Assembly: GCA_963576785.1 (NCBI GenBank)
Contig: OY756139.1
Coordinates: 2,170,001 to 2,234,000, forward strand
Direction of reading: 5' to 3'
Origin: Chlorophyllum brunneum
Taxonomy: Eukaryota > Basidiomycota > Agaricomycetes > Agaricales > Agaricaceae
DNA length: 64,000 nucleotides
Part shown: positions 56,694 through 64,000 of the stretch, in pieces
Layout: the number at the start of each line of letters is the position of its first letter
Position numbering within the stretch: position 1 is the stretch's first letter
Translations under genes and position numbers: made by a program
The notes under the pieces: generated by a model
What the model saw: only the letters and a program-made list of their open reading frames with translations
What the model was told of the DNA's origin: nothing
Database searches by the model: none

Positions 56694-57349
56694 ATGGCCA
56701 TCAAACGAAAATTTGAGGTGGAAGCTGATGATACCCTCCCTGTACGCTGTCTGCCCAATATGACCGTTTGCTCCTCACCCTAACTATTGTATTGGTAGTC
56801 TAAGAAGCAGCTGAAACTCGTCCCCTTCCCCAATGTGGAGTCTGACAATGATGTTGCCATGTCAGAGCCCGAGCCATTATACCCTGACACTTTCCATATG
56901 CGGCTTCCATCAAATGCGAGTTCGACGTCGTCCAATGCCTCTAACTCACCCGTATCAGAGTCGCGTACGTGGTATGGTGTCGTTGGTGTCGGTCTAGTCC
57001 TCACTGCGTTTCGTAGCATCTTATCCTGCCTTCGACATTTATCCTTTACCGTTTTTCAACGATGATGGCAGTATACAACCTAATTCTCATACTTACTCAC
57101 ATTACGCGACTCAGTCACTTGACGGTCATGCTGGCCTACTTCAGCCGTCGAGTGGTTTCCGTCATCACGGGTATGTTTTGCCTCATTTTCTATGGTTGCG
57201 TGCTCACAAAGCCGTTTCCTTGATCTAGAACTGGATGCTCGCAAATCCCGAAACTTCGTATCGCCTGCGCCGCGGGACCGAATGGACAACGGACTATGTG
57301 GAGCTTTTGTGAACAATGCGGTGCCATCTCGATGGTCGAAACCGACTAG
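56694..57349 (+). CDS. Unrecognised small protein with C-terminal CxxC motif, about 173 aa, 4 exons
   Basis: Exons starting at 56694 join in phase through four pieces. The N-terminus reads MAIKRKFEVEADD with a basic KKQLKLVPFP, the middle is Ser/Asn/Pro-rich and likely disordered, and the C-terminus ends with a compact piece GCSQIPKLRIACAAGPNGQR and TMWSFCEQCGAISMVETD. This last piece resembles the ending of many uncharacterised agaricomycete proteins and may form a small zinc site with Cys pairs, but no function is known. The exon choice for the last exon rests on this match and on phase; another acceptor phase gives a longer basic tail instead. Confidence 0.7.
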
Positions 57350-58338
57350 AATGAAAAAGACAGCTGATCACCTTCAGAAACACGAATTCGCTGATCGACG
57401 CCGACGCTAGGGGCCCAGTTCTGCTCTGTTTTATCCACCCTTATCATTATTCCTATTCCGCCTCATCACATCCTTGTCCTATTTTTTCCCTCTTCCAGTT
57501 TAGGGGATCGTGCTGAAACAAATCAAAATTAACAACCGCCATGTTATGGCACTCTATCTTCAAACAAGGACATCCGACATCGTTTTGACCTGCATGACCA
57601 TCGACAATTCTGACATTTCCTCTTCTCGGCGACATCTTTCCAAATTCACCCTGGACGTCGATCCTCCTGCCATTCTAGATCTTCCTGTGCCCAGCCGACT
57701 CGAGGTTATACGTGGACATTGCTTGCTCGCCCCTCCTGCGTCATCTGTAACTAGTCGTTCATGTACATGTATAATACAATGCTCTATCATTTGGCATTCG
57801 CCAAGGATCCCATTTTGGCATCAGATCGGGTGACTTCGTAATATCTTGATTCGTTCCGAGCTGCTTCTCACCCTTGGCACCTTTTCCATGTATCTCTCAT
57901 ATGCCAATATCTGGAACGACAACATGAGGTCCATGCCGTCCGGAGGTAGATTCTTTAACCACTCTGGTGGGAGCCACGTGCTGGGACAGACAGTGGGGCC
58001 TTCAGTGCGGAGTTATCGATAGGTTCCGTGGCACCCGACCTGGAAGATGAGTTCAACTACATTTGCAAGGTAAAGATCTCAGATTTCAACGGAATTTTGG
58101 AATTCGGCCACCCCTCTAAGCCCTTCCCACGGCTATGCCTCACCAAGTGGAAGTAGCTCCACTATCATCGGCGGTCTCGTCACATCAAACTTCCTAGTCT
58201 CCGTGAAGCCATTCCTATTTTTAAAACCATCCCAGGCGGGCGGGTATAGAGTACGAGCGGCAGTTAAAAGGAAAGAATGTCAGAAATACTATCCCTTGTC
58301 GCCTGGCTTTACCAGCCCCGATCACCTCCCCTGCAAAT
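57350..58338. other. 989-bp gene-free stretch before the tandem transporters
   Basis: One frame is open at 57510-57833 on the plus strand, with an antisense frame over it, but neither has splice links, a domain or codon bias like the neighbours. I see no RNA gene or repeat. It probably holds a 3' UTR and a long regulated promoter for the sugar transporter that follows. Confidence 0.45.
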
Positions 58339-60813
<2,475 letters not shown>

Positions 60814-61181
60814 AGGTCAATGAGCTTTCCTACAAACCTCAGTAGCTTTATTTCGTCAGTTCACGAGTTCGTATACGCCATTGGACTACTGTTAAGACCC
60901 TCGCTTTAAACTTGAATCATTCTTCATGGCATGTTCCACTGACCACGGGCATGACCATTCCTAAATTGGTACATGATGTCATCGAGTCGTACAATGTTTG
61001 CAGCTCGTAACGAAATGTCCCAAGAACAAACACTAGCTCCTTCTGCCGAAGCCACAAGCATTACCCCACAGTCGTCTTTGCACCACTCCTATCCCATTAA
61101 ACAAGAACAGGATCATGAATAGCTCTCCTATAAAAGAAGAAGATCAAACTGTCCCGTCTTTAGTTTCCCCATACATTCCCT
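60814..61181. other. Intergenic between the tandem transporters
   Basis: 368 bp holding the 3' end of copy 1 and the promoter of copy 2. TATAAAAG at 61129-61136, about 46 bp before the ATG, is a good TATA box. Otherwise nothing is recognisable. Confidence 0.5.
61129..61136 (+). promoter_or_regulatory. TATA box of sugar transporter copy 2
   Basis: TATAAAAG 46-53 bp upstream of the start codon at 61182. The corresponding region of copy 1 has only a weak GTATAGAG, so the two copies may be expressed differently. Confidence 0.6.
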
Positions 61182-63985
61182 ATGACACACCCCTCCACTG
61201 ACCCAGTTCATCCGTCCGCCAATGACCCGGTCGTAGAGAAGGTCAATGACTCTGTGAAAAAGCACGAATCCGCCGTCTCTTTCGCTGAAACCGCTAGTTT
61301 CTCCAAGAAAAATGAGGTTGAGAACCTCAACGCCAAACTAGCTAACCCGCTGGCGGGTCTTTCGCATGAACAATTAATCAAGGACGGTGAAGCCTTTGCT
61401 CTAGAGCACGGTCTTGAGGACCTATCTGAGCTTTTCAAGAAGGGCGCCCTGGTGGCCCAGGATCCACTTGCTTTTGAGGGCCTGCCTCTGCTCATTGACG
61501 AGGAGAAACAAGCGTTACGTGACGAGATTTCCAACAAGTGGAGGCAGCCTAAGATGCTCTACTATCTTGTTATTCTGTGCTCAGGCGAGTTTCTTACCTT
61601 CGTTGCCCCCCCTGATTACCTTTACTAACTTCAAATCTAGTGGCTGCCGCGGTCCAAGGTGTTAGTACAGCCAGCCTTTCACCTTCGAGGGTACTGATCA
61701 TGATCCTACTTAGATGGATGAATCAGTCATCAATGGAGCCAATCTTTTCTTCGCGCCTCAATTCGGAATCGAACCACGCGGAGGAACAGCTCAGCAAAAC
61801 TCCAGGAATCAATGGTTGCTAGGACTTGTGAATTCCGCACCCTACGTGAGCTTCAATATCATTTTATTCACTACCTCTCTGACAGAGCCCAGTTGTGCTG
61901 TGCTGTTCTCGGCTGTTGGTTGACCGGACCGGTATGCTTACCTTCTCCTGGCCACATAAGACCCTTCTAATGCCTACTCTAAGCTCAATAAGCTGTTCGG
62001 TAGAAGAGGAACCATTTTTATCACCGCTCTTTTTTCTTTCCTTACATGCATTTGGCAAGGCGTCACGAACTCATGGCCTCACCTGTTCATCGCCCGCTTT
62101 GTTCTCGGTTTGGGTATTGGCCCGAAGAGCTCCACTGTTCCTGTGTACGCCGCCGAGTGTAAGTAAACCCTCTCCCTTCCCCACAGTCACGACTTATGGC
62201 CCATCTTAATTGCAGGCGCGCCTCCAGCTATTCGTGGCGCATTGGTAATGATGTGGTGGGTGTTAGCTGGCTTTTTTAGTTCCGGTTGATCAGTCTCACG
62301 TCTATCCTAGGCAAACTTGGACCGCCTTCGGTATAATGATCGGCTTCGTCATGGATCTAGCCTTCTTCAAAGTGCGAGATAGGGCCCACATCCATGGGCT
62401 GAATTGGCGACTGATGCTTGCGAGCGTAGGTTGTCCTCATATTTGAGTCGTCTCACGGTTTCAACTTTAATTCTCAGGCTGGTGTGCCGGCGCTCTTCAT
62501 TGTGATTCAGGTGTTCTTCTGCCCCGAATCCCCCCGTTGGTACCTATCAAAGGGGAGGTATCGGAAAGCCTATGAGTCGCTTTCTAGGCTCCGTATGCAT
62601 CCCATTCAGGCTGCTAGGGATTTGTATTGTAAGATGATTCACCGCCGCGCTTTGACCCTCAGCTTATGAATGTAGACATGCACGTCCTTCTCGAGGTAGA
62701 AAAGGAGACCGATAGACAAGGAAGCAAATTCCTGGAGCTCTTCACTATCCCGAGGAACCGACGAGCAACACTAGCTTCCTTCATTGTCATGTTCATGTTC
62801 GTCCCGAAATACCCCTCATGATTGATCCCGAGTTGACATCCTGGACATAGGCAACAATTGTAAGATCCTTAAGTCTTCTTCGGACCATCGAACCGCTCAA
62901 TCCTTCCCGTAGCTGCGGTGTTAATGTCATTGCGTATTACTCTGTGGGTATCATCTCCTTCCGCAAGATGCATACATTGACTCTACTTCAAAAGTCCGAA
63001 ATCTTCGCGGAAGCGAATTTCTCGAAAATCCAGGCATTGCTGGCGTCATTTGGTTTCGGAGCAATCAATTTTATATTTGCGTTCCCGGCGATTTATACCA
63101 TCGATACTTTCGGACGCCGAAATCTACTGCTGACAACATTTCCCCTCATGGCCATATTCCTCTTGCTGACCGGATTTGCTTTGTAGGTGTTATAACTTCC
63201 AATACTACACGAACTACTGACGAGTAGCCCAGCTGGATACCACAATCATCTCAAGCTCATCTAGCAATAATCGCGATGGGAATTTACCTTTTCGGGATGG
63301 CCTATTCTCCAGGAGAGGGGCCTGTCCCGTTCACGGTCAGTCAGTCACTTCTCGAGTCGTCTGCAAATCTTTGACACGCCCCTAGTATTCTGCCGAAGCA
63401 TTTCCCCTCTATGTCCGAGATATCGGAATGAGTTTCGCCACCGCTGTCTTGTGGTTCTTGTGAGTAGTCAGCTTTACCTTGGTATGAGTGCCGGTCACGA
63501 TTTCACTATACCAGCAATTTCCTTATCTCGATAACGTTTCCTCCGCTTCTTGGTGCCTTTAAGCCCCAGGGTAGGGTTTGAACCTTCGAGATATGTTCAA
63601 AGCAAGCTAAGTGATTCCTACAGGTGCCTTTGCGTGGTATGCTGCTTGGAAGTAAGTAAGACTATAGATTATTCCAATATTGTCTGACTCTACCTTCTTC
63701 CAGTATCGTCGGCTTCTTCGCGGTATTGTTATTTGTCCCTGAAACCAAAGCCCTGTCGCTAGAAGAGCTTGATCAAGGTTCGATTCGAACAAACTCCCGA
63801 TACAAAGTACTAAACCCCTTCAAGTATTCAACGTTCCAACGCGGGTGCACGCAGCATATCAAGTGAAGGCGTTGCCCCACAACATTAGGAAATACATATT
63901 CCGGATGAACGTGTCTGAATTGCCTCCTCTTTATGAGCATGAAGGAATGACTAGCGATATGAAAACTCTTCCGCCAACGGTATAG
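61182..63985 (+). CDS. MFS sugar/polyol transporter (inositol transporter-like), copy 2, about 560 aa
   Basis: About twelve exons join to a complete protein that stops at 63983-63985, 15 bp from the window end. It matches copy 1 in plan: a hydrophilic leader ending [14 protein letters not shown], then [14 protein letters not shown] after TM1, [105 protein letters not shown] and [14 protein letters not shown]. One intron (61585-61640) uses a GC donor (TCAG|GCGAGT). The exon junction at 61742-61910 uses an AG four bases downstream of a nearer AG to stay in frame. Substrate unknown, as for copy 1. Confidence 0.9.
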
Positions 63986-64000
63986 GCTATGGTCACCCTA

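Noticed and set aside
57510..57833. Plus-strand frame of 107 codons with an antisense frame over it
   Set aside because: No recognisable product and both strands are equally open, which suggests base composition rather than coding.

Overview
The window looks like a gene-dense piece of nuclear chromosome from a mushroom-forming basidiomycete (Agaricomycetes, probably Agaricales). I infer this from the very many short introns (mostly 48-60 nt), closely packed genes on both strands, an STE3-type pheromone receptor, a two-repeat Con-6 protein, a CBM12-DM9 protein and the style of the MFS transporters. I see about 28 genes in 64 kb, one of them cut by the left edge, and no transposon, rRNA, tRNA or CRISPR. 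I rebuilt most genes exon by exon. Splice sites and reading phase agree across whole genes, for example 32 exons in RDH54, so most models are firm at the protein level. UTRs and transcription starts are not known.

Layout. 1-8.6 kb: tail of an unknown gene, STE3 receptor (-), plant-type L-asparaginase (-), dynactin p50 (+), Con-6 (-), HbrB/Bit61-type TORC2 subunit (-). 8.6-15.1 kb: mitochondrial t6A enzyme QRI7 (+) and the Rad54-family translocase RDH54 (+). 15.4-29.9 kb: membrane-anchored amidohydrolase (-), HRD1 ubiquitin ligase (+), AIM41 (-), queuosine-salvage hydrolase QNG1 (+), NAD kinase (-), and two unknown proteins (+). 31.3-44.1 kb, all on +: an MFS anion transporter, an HMT1-type vacuolar ABC transporter, a glycine-rich RRM protein, an HMG-box factor and PDK1 kinase. 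44.4-56.1 kb: ILV6 (-), COG5 (-), an unknown His/Arg-tailed protein (+), a small four-TM protein (+), the CBM12-DM9 protein (-), a mitochondrial pyruvate carrier subunit (+) and an APQ12-like protein (-). 56.7-64 kb: an unknown protein, then two tandem sugar-type MFS transporters (+).

The genes form no single pathway. Most are housekeeping genes: Golgi tethering, ERAD, dynein/dynactin, mitochondrial pyruvate entry, tRNA modification, branched-chain amino acid control, NADP supply and AGC-kinase signalling (TORC2 subunit plus PDK1). The more lineage-specific items are the STE3 receptor with an HMG-box factor 37 kb away, the CBM12-DM9 protein, the Con-6 gene and the tandem MFS pair.

The most noteworthy signals are: (a) seven introns that only work with a GC 5' splice site, about 4% of the roughly 190 introns I traced; (b) the CBM12 / glycine-zipper / DM9 protein; (c) a receptor-only STE3 locus with no CaaX pheromone gene seen beside it; (d) two divergent genes whose start codons are 9 bp apart; (e) micro-exons of 7, 14, 22 and 24 nt; (f) a telomere-like box in a divergent promoter.
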